From Planktothrix serta PCC 8927 (GTDB taxonomy: Bacteria > Cyanobacteriota > Cyanobacteriia > Cyanobacteriales > Microcoleaceae), in the NCBI RefSeq assembly GCF_900010725.2, contig NZ_LR734882.1, positions 32,798 to 69,124 on the forward strand: 36,327 bases of DNA, read 5' to 3'. The stretch's first letter is position 1. Each line of letters begins with the position of its first letter. Positions 7,601 through 14,594 of this stretch are shown one piece after another. Position numbers and translations under genes: made by a program. A model generated the notes under the pieces. The model had not been told where the DNA came from. It ran no database searches and saw only the letters and a program-made list of their open reading frames with translations.

Positions 7601-7657
7601 TAAGGTCGAGTTTATTTGAGTTGTTGCTAAAAGCCACAGTTAAAAAGAATCCTCAGT
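7601..7657 (+). pseudogene. mosaic of DUF5615 3' end and YafQ fragment
   Basis: Bases 7601-7630 are identical to 6730-6759 (30 nt, the end of the DUF5615 gene and what follows). Directly after, AAAGCCACAGTTAAAAAGAATCC is a diverged copy of the YafQ coding stretch beginning AAAGCTACAGTTC at ~7235. The two pieces are ~470 bp apart in the intact module, so this is a rearranged scar, not a gene. Confidence 0.75.
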
Positions 7658-7676
7658 AATTTAGTAATTATGTAGG

Positions 7677-7934
7677 TTAGACCGGGAGCATTGCGAGTTC
7701 AGTATCGGGGGAAACGGGTTCAAAATGCAAGACAATAATTTGCTCTGGACGCAACCCAATTGATTCATAAGTGCGACCCGTGCGATGGTCACTAAATTCG
7801 ACTTCAAACGCCGCCCCATTTGCCAAAATTTCTACCACTGTTCCCACTTGTCCTTGCCACAAATTATACTGGGGAAGGTCAACGGTGAGAGCGACGACAT
7901 CTAACAACTTGATTGTTTTGGATTTCATAAACAT
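7677..7934 (-). CDS. DUF4926 protein
   Basis: 85 aa. The pattern IKLLDVVALTVDLPQYNLWQ, GQVGTVVEILANGAAFEVEFSD and TYESIGLRPEQIIVL matches DUF4926, a small beta-barrel-like family. The start is ambiguous between residues 1 and 3 (MFMKSK). It follows the DUF6883 gene by 12 bp on the same strand. The family has no proven function; its pairing with DUF6883 inside a TA island suggests a TA or immunity-like pair, which is inference. Confidence 0.85.
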   Translation of the reverse strand: MFMKSKTIKLLDVVALTVDLPQYNLWQGQVGTVVEILANGAAFEVEFSDHRTGRTYESIGLRPEQIIVLHFEPVSPDTELAMLPV

Positions 7935-7946
7935 TGCCTCTATTGA

Positions 7947-8279
7947 TTACAGGGGGTAACAAGTGGTTAACTTGGGAATATCCGAACCCTGCTCGATAAT
8001 CCAACCACTCCTAAGCTTTGCACTTTTATTTTGCCATTGGACGGTAAAATCAAGGGTGTAACGTTGACCAAATTCATCTAGTCTACCGAGTTGCGCTTCT
8101 TGAGTTTTAACAACTTCCAGAAGAATTTGGCGTAATTCTTCCGCATCATCAGCAGTCATCCCCAGAATAGACGAAAACAGCCGAGCTTTGTGCTTACCGT
8201 CGTCGTGTTCTAAATTGAGGCAGTAGTCCCGTAGTTTACGAATATCAACCACTGCATTCTCAGCATAGGGAATCAGCAT
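7947..8279 (-). CDS. DUF6883 protein
   Basis: 110 aa. The family pattern is plain: IPYAENAVVDIRKLRDYCLN, GKHKARLFSSILGMTADDAEELRQILLE, RYTLDFTV, and a C-terminal LRSGWIIEQGSDIPKLTTCY. DUF6883 occurs alone next to DUF4926 and, in other bacteria, at the C-terminal end of larger toxin-like proteins. It would act in the cytoplasm. Together the two minus-strand genes form an island-internal pair opposite in direction to all neighbours. Confidence 0.85.
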   Translation of the reverse strand: MLIPYAENAVVDIRKLRDYCLNLEHDDGKHKARLFSSILGMTADDAEELRQILLEVVKTQEAQLGRLDEFGQRYTLDFTVQWQNKSAKLRSGWIIEQGSDIPKLTTCYPL

Positions 8280-8339
8280 AGAGAAGTATCTAAACCAGTA
8301 ACCCTAGTTTATCTCGAAATTGAGTCACAGGGTTTGGTG

Positions 8340-8400
8340 CAACAATCTTTTTATCCTAACCCAGATTTAAGGAAGAAACCCGATTTCTGATCTCCCTGTT
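8340..8400. repeat. ~60-bp repeat half unit
   Basis: CAACAATCTTTTTATCCTAA, AGATTTAAGG and then AGAAACCCGATTTCT (8374-8388-type arm) match the right three quarters of the unit at 7523-7597. The left palindrome is missing or degraded to GGGTTTGGTG. It leads directly into the duplicated CHAT leader. Confidence 0.75.
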
Positions 8401-8508
8401 GAGGTATAATTTAACCAGACTAACATCAGGAAGTTAAGGTTATGACTAATTGACCTATTATGCAAAAAGCCAATTTTAATCAAGTTTTAGAAATGGCAGA
8501 GTCTCTAA
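8401..8508 (+). pseudogene. CHAT leader fused to a RelB-like antitoxin fragment
   Basis: GAGGTATAATTTAAC to GGAAGTTAAGGTTATGACTA (8401-8455) is a copy of the leader and first codons of the CHAT gene at 9403-9450. At about 8455 it switches to CTATTATGCAAAAAGCCAAT, a near-identical copy of 6982-7038, the start of the RelB-like antitoxin, and breaks off after GCAGAGTCTCT. The frame is not continued. This is a junction of two different gene starts. Confidence 0.75.
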
Positions 8509-8547
8509 AAGTCCAAAATCAAACTGCATTGATAGAAGGTATGACCC

Positions 8548-8775
8548 ATGAAAAGTATGGATATTAACCAAGCCTTACCACAAATTTTGGAACTGATAGA
8601 CATGGCTTTTGCTGGAGAAGAAATTTTGATTACTAAAAATAATCATCAAACGATTAAAATTACTCCGTTTTCTCCTGCTAACCAACGCCCTCCCTTATTT
8701 GGTTGTGATCAAGATCGGATTTCTATGTCTGATGATTTTGATCAACCTTTAGATGATTTTCAGGACTATCTGTAA
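8548..8775 (+). CDS. VapB/Phd-type antitoxin
   Basis: 75 aa. The N-terminus MDINQALPQILELIDMAFAGEEILITKNNHQTIKITPF follows the Phd/YefM-like DNA-binding pattern of antitoxins paired with PIN toxins. The C-terminus is acidic (DDFDQPLDDFQDYL). AAGG at 8536-8539 is 8 nt before this ATG. Its stop and the toxin start share TAATG, so the two are coupled. Confidence 0.85.
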   Translation: MKSMDINQALPQILELIDMAFAGEEILITKNNHQTIKITPFSPANQRPPLFGCDQDRISMSDDFDQPLDDFQDYL

Positions 8776-9164
8776 TGCGGTTACTTCTTGATACTCATAC
8801 GTTACTCTGGTTTTTTATGGGAAATTCCCAGTTAACCGATAAGGTGCACGATTTAATAGAAAATACTCAAAATCAAAAGCTGATTAGTGTAGCCAGTGTT
8901 TGGGAAATGGCGATTAAACAGAGTCAAAACAAGTTGAATTTAGAGAATAACGCAGCCGATTATATTGAGGAAAAAATTAAATGGTCTGATTTTGAGCTAT
9001 TGCCGATTCATCTCAATCATTTAAGGCTATTATCCCATCTTTCATTTTATCATAAAGATCCTTTTGATAGACTGTTAATTGTTCAATCTATCCAAGAAAA
9101 TATCCCGATTTTGAGTAAAGATATTGCTTTCGATGCTTATCCAACTCAAAGAATTTGGGACTAA
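8775..9164 (+). CDS. vapC: PIN-domain toxin (VapC type)
   Basis: 129 aa. The PIN metal site residues are in place: D6 in LLLDTHTLLW, E44 in SVWEMAIK, D95 and D98 in HKDPFDR, D116 in LSKDIAFD. VapC proteins are Mg2+-dependent RNases that cut tRNA or rRNA. Complete by length. It overlaps the antitoxin by one base (TAATG). Confidence 0.9.
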   Translation: MRLLLDTHTLLWFFMGNSQLTDKVHDLIENTQNQKLISVASVWEMAIKQSQNKLNLENNAADYIEEKIKWSDFELLPIHLNHLRLLSHLSFYHKDPFDRLLIVQSIQENIPILSKDIAFDAYPTQRIWD

Positions 9165-9190
9165 AGATCAACAACTAACCCAGAGTTAAC

Positions 9191-9395
9191 CAAGAAACCC
9201 GATTTCTGCATAATTTAGATGAGAAAACCACCAGACTCCAAGAAACCGGGTTTCTGCAATAATCTTTGTATCCTCACCCAGATTTAAGGAAGAAACCCGA
9301 TTTCTGCTCCCCTACTTAACTCGAAGAAACCGGGTTTCTGCAACAATCTTTTTATCCTCACCCAGATTTAAGGAAGAAACCCGGTTTCTGATTCT
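9191..9395. repeat. cluster of five GAAACC(C)GRTTTC palindromes
   Basis: Near-palindromes start at about 9192, 9240, 9291, 9324 and 9374, alternating AGAAACCGGGTTTCT and AGAAACCC-G/A-TTTCT orientation. They pair into two and a half units of the ~70-bp repeat seen at 7523-7597, with the spacer CAATAATCTTTGTATCC or CAACAATCTTTTTATCC. They fill the 278-bp gap between the VapC and CHAT genes, so they lie in the CHAT promoter region. Confidence 0.85.
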
Positions 9396-9442
9396 TCTGT
9401 TGAGCTAGAATTGAATTAGACTAACATCAGGGAGTTAAGGTT

Positions 9443-12400
9443 ATGACTAATAGTTCCCAGGACGCGCCGACTCAACAGCCTAATCCTTTGCTAATCCTAA
9501 TCGGGATTAATATAGGAATTAAGTTACAGAATGCTGGTAAGTTCAAAAAGGCTTTACGTTGTTTCATTTATGCCTTAGAAGCTGATTCTAATCGGGTTGA
9601 TGTTTGGTATAGAATCGGGAATTGTTGGCAAAATTTAGGTTATCTTGAAGATGCGATCGCATCCTATAACGCTTGTAATCAACGTTCTTTAGTTCAACAA
9701 AATATCTGGTTTCAAGCAGCTTCTCAATTCTGTTTAGGTCAATGTTATGTTTCCCTACAACAACAAGACCAAGCCATCCTAGTCTATCGTTTAGCTTATC
9801 AGTTATTTAGTCAAGTTGAAAATAATCTCCACACTCAGCAATCTTGGGATTATCTCGATAAAATTGGAAATGAGTTGCTAAATAATCAACAATTTGAGTC
9901 AGCAATTCAATATTATCATAGTTTATTAGAAGTTGTCAAGTTGGTTAATAATCAACAAAACTTATCTTCGGTGTTACAGAGTTTAGGAAAAGTATATTAT
10001 TGGCAAAATCAGGATGAATTAGCAATAGAATGTCATCGGCAAATGTTAGATATTTCTCGGCGTTTGTCTGATGGGGAAATGGAAAATACGGCTTTACGAT
10101 GGTTAACTTCTGAAACTTGGCGACTGGGACAAATCGAAACCGCTATCGACTATTTTAAACAACGGTTAGGGGTGATTCAAAGGTTGCAGCGTCCCCAGGA
10201 ACAGCCAGAAATTTTAGATTGGATTATTAAAGGATATAAACAGTTAAATCAATTAGAAAATACAATTGACTATTATCAACAAAAATTAGGGTTACTGCGA
10301 GAAAAACAGGATTTCTTAACAGAATATCAAACCCTATATGAGTTAGGTGGCGTTTATTTTAGTTTAAAACAATATCCTTTAGCAATTGATTTTTTTCAAG
10401 CTGGATTAAATTTAGAACCGAGTTTAGAACAACCCTATTATCACGCTAACTTAAATTATATGTTAGGGTTGATTTACTTGGCTTTGAATCAAGCTTCAGA
10501 GGCGATCGCATCTTTTGAAAAAGCAGTTGCCGTTTATGAGCAGCAAGAGCAAAGCCAAGAATGGGTGATTAGAGCATCAGAATATTTAGAGAAATTATAT
10601 CAACAAACAGAAGACTTTGAAAAATTAATTCCTATTTTAGAAAAACGCTTAAGCCGACTCCGAGAAAGTCAGGATCGGTCTAATGAGTATTCGCTTTTAT
10701 ATAAAATTGCAGGGTTATATTATCAACTCAAAAATTACAGTCAGGCTGGGGATTATTATAACTCGGCTTTAGGTGTTGCCCAAGGGTTAACGCCAAGACA
10801 ACCAGGGTTAGAAGCAAATGCTTATTATATGTTGGGGTTAATGTGTCAGTGTTTGCAAAGATGGGAGGAAGGGTTATTAAATTATCGGGAAGCGTTGAGG
10901 TTTTATACTGAATTAAATAATCAAGAATGGGTTGAGCATAGTCGAAACAAAGTGCAGGAGTTAGAGAGGATTTTAGCAAATCGTTCATCAGTTTCTATTT
11001 CTCAGGGTGATCCTCAGCTTGATTTTCTTTTGGATGTGTTGCAAGCGGTTTTAGAAAGTCGAGGGAATCCTCAAATTGTTTATCCCCTATTTCAACAAAA
11101 CCTGGATAAACTCGATGAAAATTTAGCCGATCTTTTAACGAAGTGGGCAACTGCTAAATTTAAACAAATTTCCATAGAAGAAGCGACCTATATGGCCACA
11201 GTTATTGTCAGCTTTGGTGATTTAATTCAACAATTTTCCCTGGGAAGCCGCAAGAAAAATTTAGAGATTAGTATCGCTGCCTACCAAGCTGCTTTAGAAA
11301 TTTATACTCGTGAAGCATTTCCTGAACAATGGGCAATGACTCAGAATAATCTGGCTAATGCCTATTCGGAGCGAATAAAAGGGGAAAAAGCCGATAATAT
11401 TGAACGGGCAATCGAAACCTACCAAGCTGCTTTAGAAATTAGAACCCGTGAAGCTTTTCCTAAAGATTGGGCAACCACTCAAAATAATCTGGCTGGTGCC
11501 TATTGGAGTAGAATAAAAGGGGAAAAAGCTGATAATATTGAACGGGCAATCGAAACCCACCAAGCTGGTTTAGAAATTACAACCCGTGAAGCATTTCCTA
11601 AACAATGGGCGGACACTCAAAATAATCTGGCTAATGCCTATTTGAGTAGAATAAAAGGGGAAAAAGCGGATAATATTGAATCGGCAATCGCATTCTATCA
11701 AGCAGCATTAGAAATTACAACCCGTGCAGCTTTTCCTAAAGATTGGGCAGCCACTCAAAATAATCTGGCTCTTGCCTATTCTAATCGAATAAAAGGAGAA
11801 AAAGCCGATAATATTAAAAAGGCGATCGCAGCCTACAAAGCCGCTTTAGAAATTAGAACCCGTGCAGCATTTCCTTACGATTATTTACAAACGTCATATA
11901 ATTTAGGACGGGCTTATCAAGATATTCAACAATGGCAGTTAGCTTATGAAACCTTTGATAATGCCATTGAAACCCTCGAAGAAATACGGGCAGGAATTGT
12001 TAAAGGAGGAGATGCAGATAAACAGAAATTAGCCGAAGAATGGCAATATCTTTATCAACGAATGGTGGAAGTTTGCATCGAACTGAAAAACTATACCGCC
12101 GCCATAGAATATGTTGAACGCAGCAAAACCCGTAACCTCGTTGAACTGTTGGCAACCCGTGACCTTTACCCCAAAGGCGATATTCCCCAAACTGTCAAAG
12201 ATGAACTCGACCGTCTGCGTCGAAACATCGAAACCGAACAACGCCGCCTGGAAATCGAAGAACGCACCCGCAAACCCTTTGGGGACGGGACAACCGGAGA
12301 ACGTAGCCCCAATATCGCCGCCCTGCAAACCCCACCCCCAGATCGTAGCCGTCTCAACAAACTGTGGCAAAAACTTGATAAACTAATTACCCGTGATATT

Positions 12401-13996
12401 ACCCCCATTGACGGTGATTTCCGCCTCACCCAAAAGGTTGAACCCATCCCCTTTAGCGATATTCAAGCGTTGACGGGGGACAATACCGCGATTTTGGAAT
12501 GGTATATTTTAAGCGATCGCTTTGTAGTATTTATTGTTACTCCACCCCCCCTAACCCCTGCTTATCAAAGTGGGGAACTGCAAACTTCAGAACCCCCCTT
12601 ATTAAGGGGGGCAGGGGGGATCAAACCTTCAGAACCCTCAGAAGATCCCCCCCTAACCCCCCCTTATCAAAGGGGGGAACTGGAAAACTCAGAACCCCCT
12701 TTTTTAAGGGGGGCAGGGGGGATCAAACTCTGGCAGTCCACCCCCGAAGACTATAACGCCTTGATAGCATGGGCTGACGACTACCTCACCGCCTACCGAA
12801 CAGATAAACAACAATGGCAAAACACCCTAACCTCCCGTCTGCAACGTCTGGGGGAAATCTTACATTTTGACCAACTCCTCAATATTATCGGGGAAAAATG
12901 CGATCGCCTGGTACTTATTCCTAACCGTTTTCTGCATTTATTCCCCCTTCATGCTTTACCGATATCTCAAGATCGTTTAGGAGAGTTAACTTCCTCGTCA
13001 GGGGTAGGGGCGAGGCGCGCCTCGCCCCTACAGGAGTCTGTCATTTTAATGGATCTGTTTTCCGGTGGGGTGAGTTATGCGCCCAGTTGTCAACTATTAC
13101 AAACGGCAAAAAACCGTCAGCGTCCCGATTTTTCTCAACTATTTGCCATTCAAAATCCGACAGAAGATTTAGCCTATACCGACTTAGAAGTTAACAGTAT
13201 TCGGACTTATTTTAATTCGAGTCGTGGCGTTGCTGATTTTGGGTATGATTTTTATTTATTAGCGATCGCTAAACTATTAAATACCCAATACTTCAGACTA
13301 TTAGATTTTCATTTTCATACCTTGGTTCAGCAACGCCCGAGTCGTATTCTAGTCCATGAAAACGCCAAAAAATCCACCTTTAATTTAGAACAACAAACTA
13401 CCCTAAAAACGGCTAACTGTCACCATTTTTCCTGTCACGGTTATTTTAATTTTGAGAATCCTATTTTGTCCGCATTACTATTCGCAGACTGTTACCTAGA
13501 ACCCCCACCTTCGCCCCTTGATCCCAGTCGCCATCTTCGCCTAGAAAAAGGTCAAACCCTCGATCTGAGTGAATGTTTAACCTTGGGGGATGTGTTTACA
13601 TTGGATTTGCGTTGCTGTCGTTTAGTCACCCTTTCCGCCTGTGAAACGGGGTTAATTGATTTTCAATCTAATAGTGATGAATATATTGGTTTACCGAGTG
13701 GGTTTTTGGTGGCGGGTTCGACTAATGTTGTTAGTTCTCTGTGGGCGGTGAGTGATATTTCTACAGCTATTTTAATGATTAAATTTTATCAATTATTGCG
13801 GAAGGGTGAGGAAGTTGCGATCGCGTTAAATCATGCTCAAAACTGGTTAAGAAATGCGACCAAAGCCGAATTATTAGCTTGGATCGATCTGGGGAATAAA
13901 ATGCAGTTGCGTCAGTCTTTACAGAACATGAATGATAATGATAAACCCTTTGCTTCTCCCTATTATTGGGCTGCATTTTGTGCGATCGGGAAATAA
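9443..13996 (+). CDS. TPR-CHAT (caspase-like) protein
   Basis: 1517 aa. Residues ~10-510 are irregular TPR repeats (for example ALRCFIYALEADSNRVDVWYRIGNCW cut into helix pairs); ~615-825 is a second array of 46-residue TPR-like units ending AFPxxWAxTQNNLAxAY; ~840-920 is a helical linker; ~1110-1517 is the CHAT domain. The catalytic pair is visible: H1332 in FSCHGY and C1400 in LSACETGL, as in separase/caspase-clan CHAT proteases. Residues ~1034-1095 and ~1188-1197 are translated DNA repeats inserted in the linker and domain. GGGAG at 9430-9434 supports the ATG. It likely acts in the cytoplasm as a stimulus-triggered protease, with TPRs sensing or binding a partner. Genes at 14217-16138 follow on the same strand and are candidate partners. 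Confidence 0.92.
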   Translation: MTNSSQDAPTQQPNPLLILIGINIGIKLQNAGKFKKALRCFIYALEADSNRVDVWYRIGNCWQNLGYLEDAIASYNACNQRSLVQQNIWFQAASQFCLGQCYVSLQQQDQAILVYRLAYQLFSQVENNLHTQQSWDYLDKIGNELLNNQQFESAIQYYHSLLEVVKLVNNQQNLSSVLQSLGKVYYWQNQDELAIECHRQMLDISRRLSDGEMENTALRWLTSETWRLGQIETAIDYFKQRLGVIQRLQRPQEQPEILDWIIKGYKQLNQLENTIDYYQQKLGLLREKQDFLTEYQTLYELGGVYFSLKQYPLAIDFFQAGLNLEPSLEQPYYHANLNYMLGLIYLALNQASEAIASFEKAVAVYEQQEQSQEWVIRASEYLEKLYQQTEDFEKLIPILEKRLSRLRESQDRSNEYSLLYKIAGLYYQLKNYSQAGDYYNSALGVAQGLTPRQPGLEANAYYMLGLMCQCLQRWEEGLLNYREALRFYTELNNQEWVEHSRNKVQELERILANRSSVSISQGDPQLDFLLDVLQAVLESRGNPQIVYPLFQQNLDKLDENLADLLTKWATAKFKQISIEEATYMATVIVSFGDLIQQFSLGSRKKNLEISIAAYQAALEIYTREAFPEQWAMTQNNLANAYSERIKGEKADNIERAIETYQAALEIRTREAFPKDWATTQNNLAGAYWSRIKGEKADNIERAIETHQAGLEITTREAFPKQWADTQNNLANAYLSRIKGEKADNIESAIAFYQAALEITTRAAFPKDWAATQNNLALAYSNRIKGEKADNIKKAIAAYKAALEIRTRAAFPYDYLQTSYNLGRAYQDIQQWQLAYETFDNAIETLEEIRAGIVKGGDADKQKLAEEWQYLYQRMVEVCIELKNYTAAIEYVERSKTRNLVELLATRDLYPKGDIPQTVKDELDRLRRNIETEQRRLEIEERTRKPFGDGTTGERSPNIAALQTPPPDRSRLNKLWQKLDKLITRDITPIDGDFRLTQKVEPIPFSDIQALTGDNTAILEWYILSDRFVVFIVTPPPLTPAYQSGELQTSEPPLLRGAGGIKPSEPSEDPPLTPPYQRGELENSEPPFLRGAGGIKLWQSTPEDYNALIAWADDYLTAYRTDKQQWQNTLTSRLQRLGEILHFDQLLNIIGEKCDRLVLIPNRFLHLFPLHALPISQDRLGELTSSSGVGARRASPLQESVILMDLFSGGVSYAPSCQLLQTAKNRQRPDFSQLFAIQNPTEDLAYTDLEVNSIRTYFNSSRGVADFGYDFYLLAIAKLLNTQYFRLLDFHFHTLVQQRPSRILVHENAKKSTFNLEQQTTLKTANCHHFSCHGYFNFENPILSALLFADCYLEPPPSPLDPSRHLRLEKGQTLDLSECLTLGDVFTLDLRCCRLVTLSACETGLIDFQSNSDEYIGLPSGFLVAGSTNVVSSLWAVSDISTAILMIKFYQLLRKGEEVAIALNHAQNWLRNATKAELLAWIDLGNKMQLRQSLQNMNDNDKPFASPYYWAAFCAIGK
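11282..11878 (+). repeat. 138-bp tandem repeat in the CHAT gene
   Basis: Aligned Tyr/His codons of the YQAALEI motif fall at 11282, 11420, 11558, 11696 and 11834, exactly 138 bp apart: four full 46-aa units and part of a fifth. The units share GRIKGEKADNIExAI-like blocks and are highly similar at DNA level, so the array is recent or kept uniform by recombination. Confidence 0.92.
12543..12726. repeat. two repeat copies inside the CHAT coding region
   Basis: Two ~85-bp copies (about 12543-12626 and 12645-12726) each contain CCCCCCTAACCCC, a TTATCAAAGGGG block, AACCCCCCTTA/TTAAGGGGGG inverted arms and GCAGGGGGGATCAAA. The reading frame stays open and gives PPLTPPYQRGE and EPPFLRGAGGIK twice. 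This is a dispersed cyanobacterial repeat translated as part of the protein. Confidence 0.85.
13004..13031. repeat. perfect 28-bp palindrome in the CHAT gene
   Basis: Arms GTAGGGGCGAGGCG and CGCCTCGCCCCTAC are exact inverse complements with no loop. It encodes VGARRASPL within a loop of the CHAT region. GC content is far above the surrounding gene, which fits insertion of a small mobile repeat. Confidence 0.85.
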
Positions 13997-14011
13997 GTAT
14001 TAAAATTTGAT

Positions 14012-14137
14012 CAGCCTTGAAATAAATTTCAGGCTTATAGCTCAAACCCGTTAAAACGGGTTAAATTTCAACGGTTTAGCATTTCAGTCATCTTTAGATG
14101 ACTTTAGCTTTAAGCCCGAAATTTATTTCAGGGCTTT
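14012..14137. repeat. four-hairpin repeat element
   Basis: Outer arms CCTTGAAATAAATTTCAGGC (14015-14034) and GCCCGAAATTTATTTCAGGG (14114-14133) are inverted copies of each other and each is self-complementary. Between them lie two perfect hairpins, ACCCGTT/AACGGGT (14046-14061) and AGTCATCT/AGATGACT (14086-14103). It starts 16 bp after the CHAT stop and ends in TTTT, so it may also end CHAT transcription. Confidence 0.8.
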
Positions 14138-14155
14138 TCGGTTTCTTGGAGCAGG

Positions 14156-14186
14156 TTTACAAAATTAACCCTAAATTTGATATAAT
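14156..14186 (+). promoter_or_regulatory. possible sigma-70 promoter for the 124-aa gene
   Basis: TTTACA (14156-14161) and TATAAT (14181-14186) are separated by 19 bp, longer than ideal. It lies 31 bp before the ATG at 14217 and just after the four-hairpin element, so the downstream genes could be transcribed independently of CHAT. Confidence 0.35.
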
Positions 14187-14216
14187 CAATTCTATATTGC
14201 ATTTGAGTATCAGCCT

Positions 14217-14591
14217 ATGTCTTTCTACCAGCAAAACCTCCAAGCCTTTATGCGACTGTTACAGGAACAGCCTCAATTATTTACCGAGTCAAAACGTCAA
14301 GAATTAATCGCGTTAATTGAACCCTTACCTGATGATCTTGAAACCTTATCCGTTGCGATCGCAAGCTGGTATGAAACAGATGATGAAATTGTGGATGCTC
14401 AATTAGAAATCTTGAATAATTCTATATTAATAGAAAACGAGTCTAAAAGCGATCGCATCACAGAATTAGCAGTTGCTCGTATACCCGGAACTAACGAAGG
14501 TAATATTCCTAAACCGAATCAACAAATTAACAAAGAAACGTTAAAAAACGCAATTCAACAATCTGTTAAAAACCCTTCTGCTAAACCCTAA
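14217..14591 (+). CDS. small helical protein, candidate CHAT adaptor
   Basis: 124 aa, no family assigned with certainty. Residues 1-70 are predicted helical (YQQNLQAFMRLLQEQPQLF, KRQELIALIEPLPDDLETLS, VAIASWYETDDEIVDAQLEI), similar in size and feel to the short helical adaptor domains that join CHAT and NTPase proteins to effectors in bacterial conflict systems; this is inference. Residues 75-124 are polar and probably disordered. The gene ends 3 bp before the 478-aa gene, so the two are cotranscribed. Confidence 0.7.
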   Translation: MSFYQQNLQAFMRLLQEQPQLFTESKRQELIALIEPLPDDLETLSVAIASWYETDDEIVDAQLEILNNSILIENESKSDRITELAVARIPGTNEGNIPKPNQQINKETLKNAIQQSVKNPSAKP

Positions 14592-14594
14592 TTT

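Noticed and set aside
9191-9395. CRISPR-like repeat cluster
   Set aside because: The repeats are near-palindromes in alternating orientation with repeated, similar spacers, and no cas gene is near; they are dispersed in the genome.
12029-12447. Open frames antisense to the CHAT linker
   Set aside because: Shadows caused by GC-richer codons in this part of the CHAT gene; no ribosome sites or family patterns.
14098-14307. 69-aa ORF before the 124-aa gene
   Set aside because: Runs through the hairpin element and out of frame into the 124-aa gene; no support.
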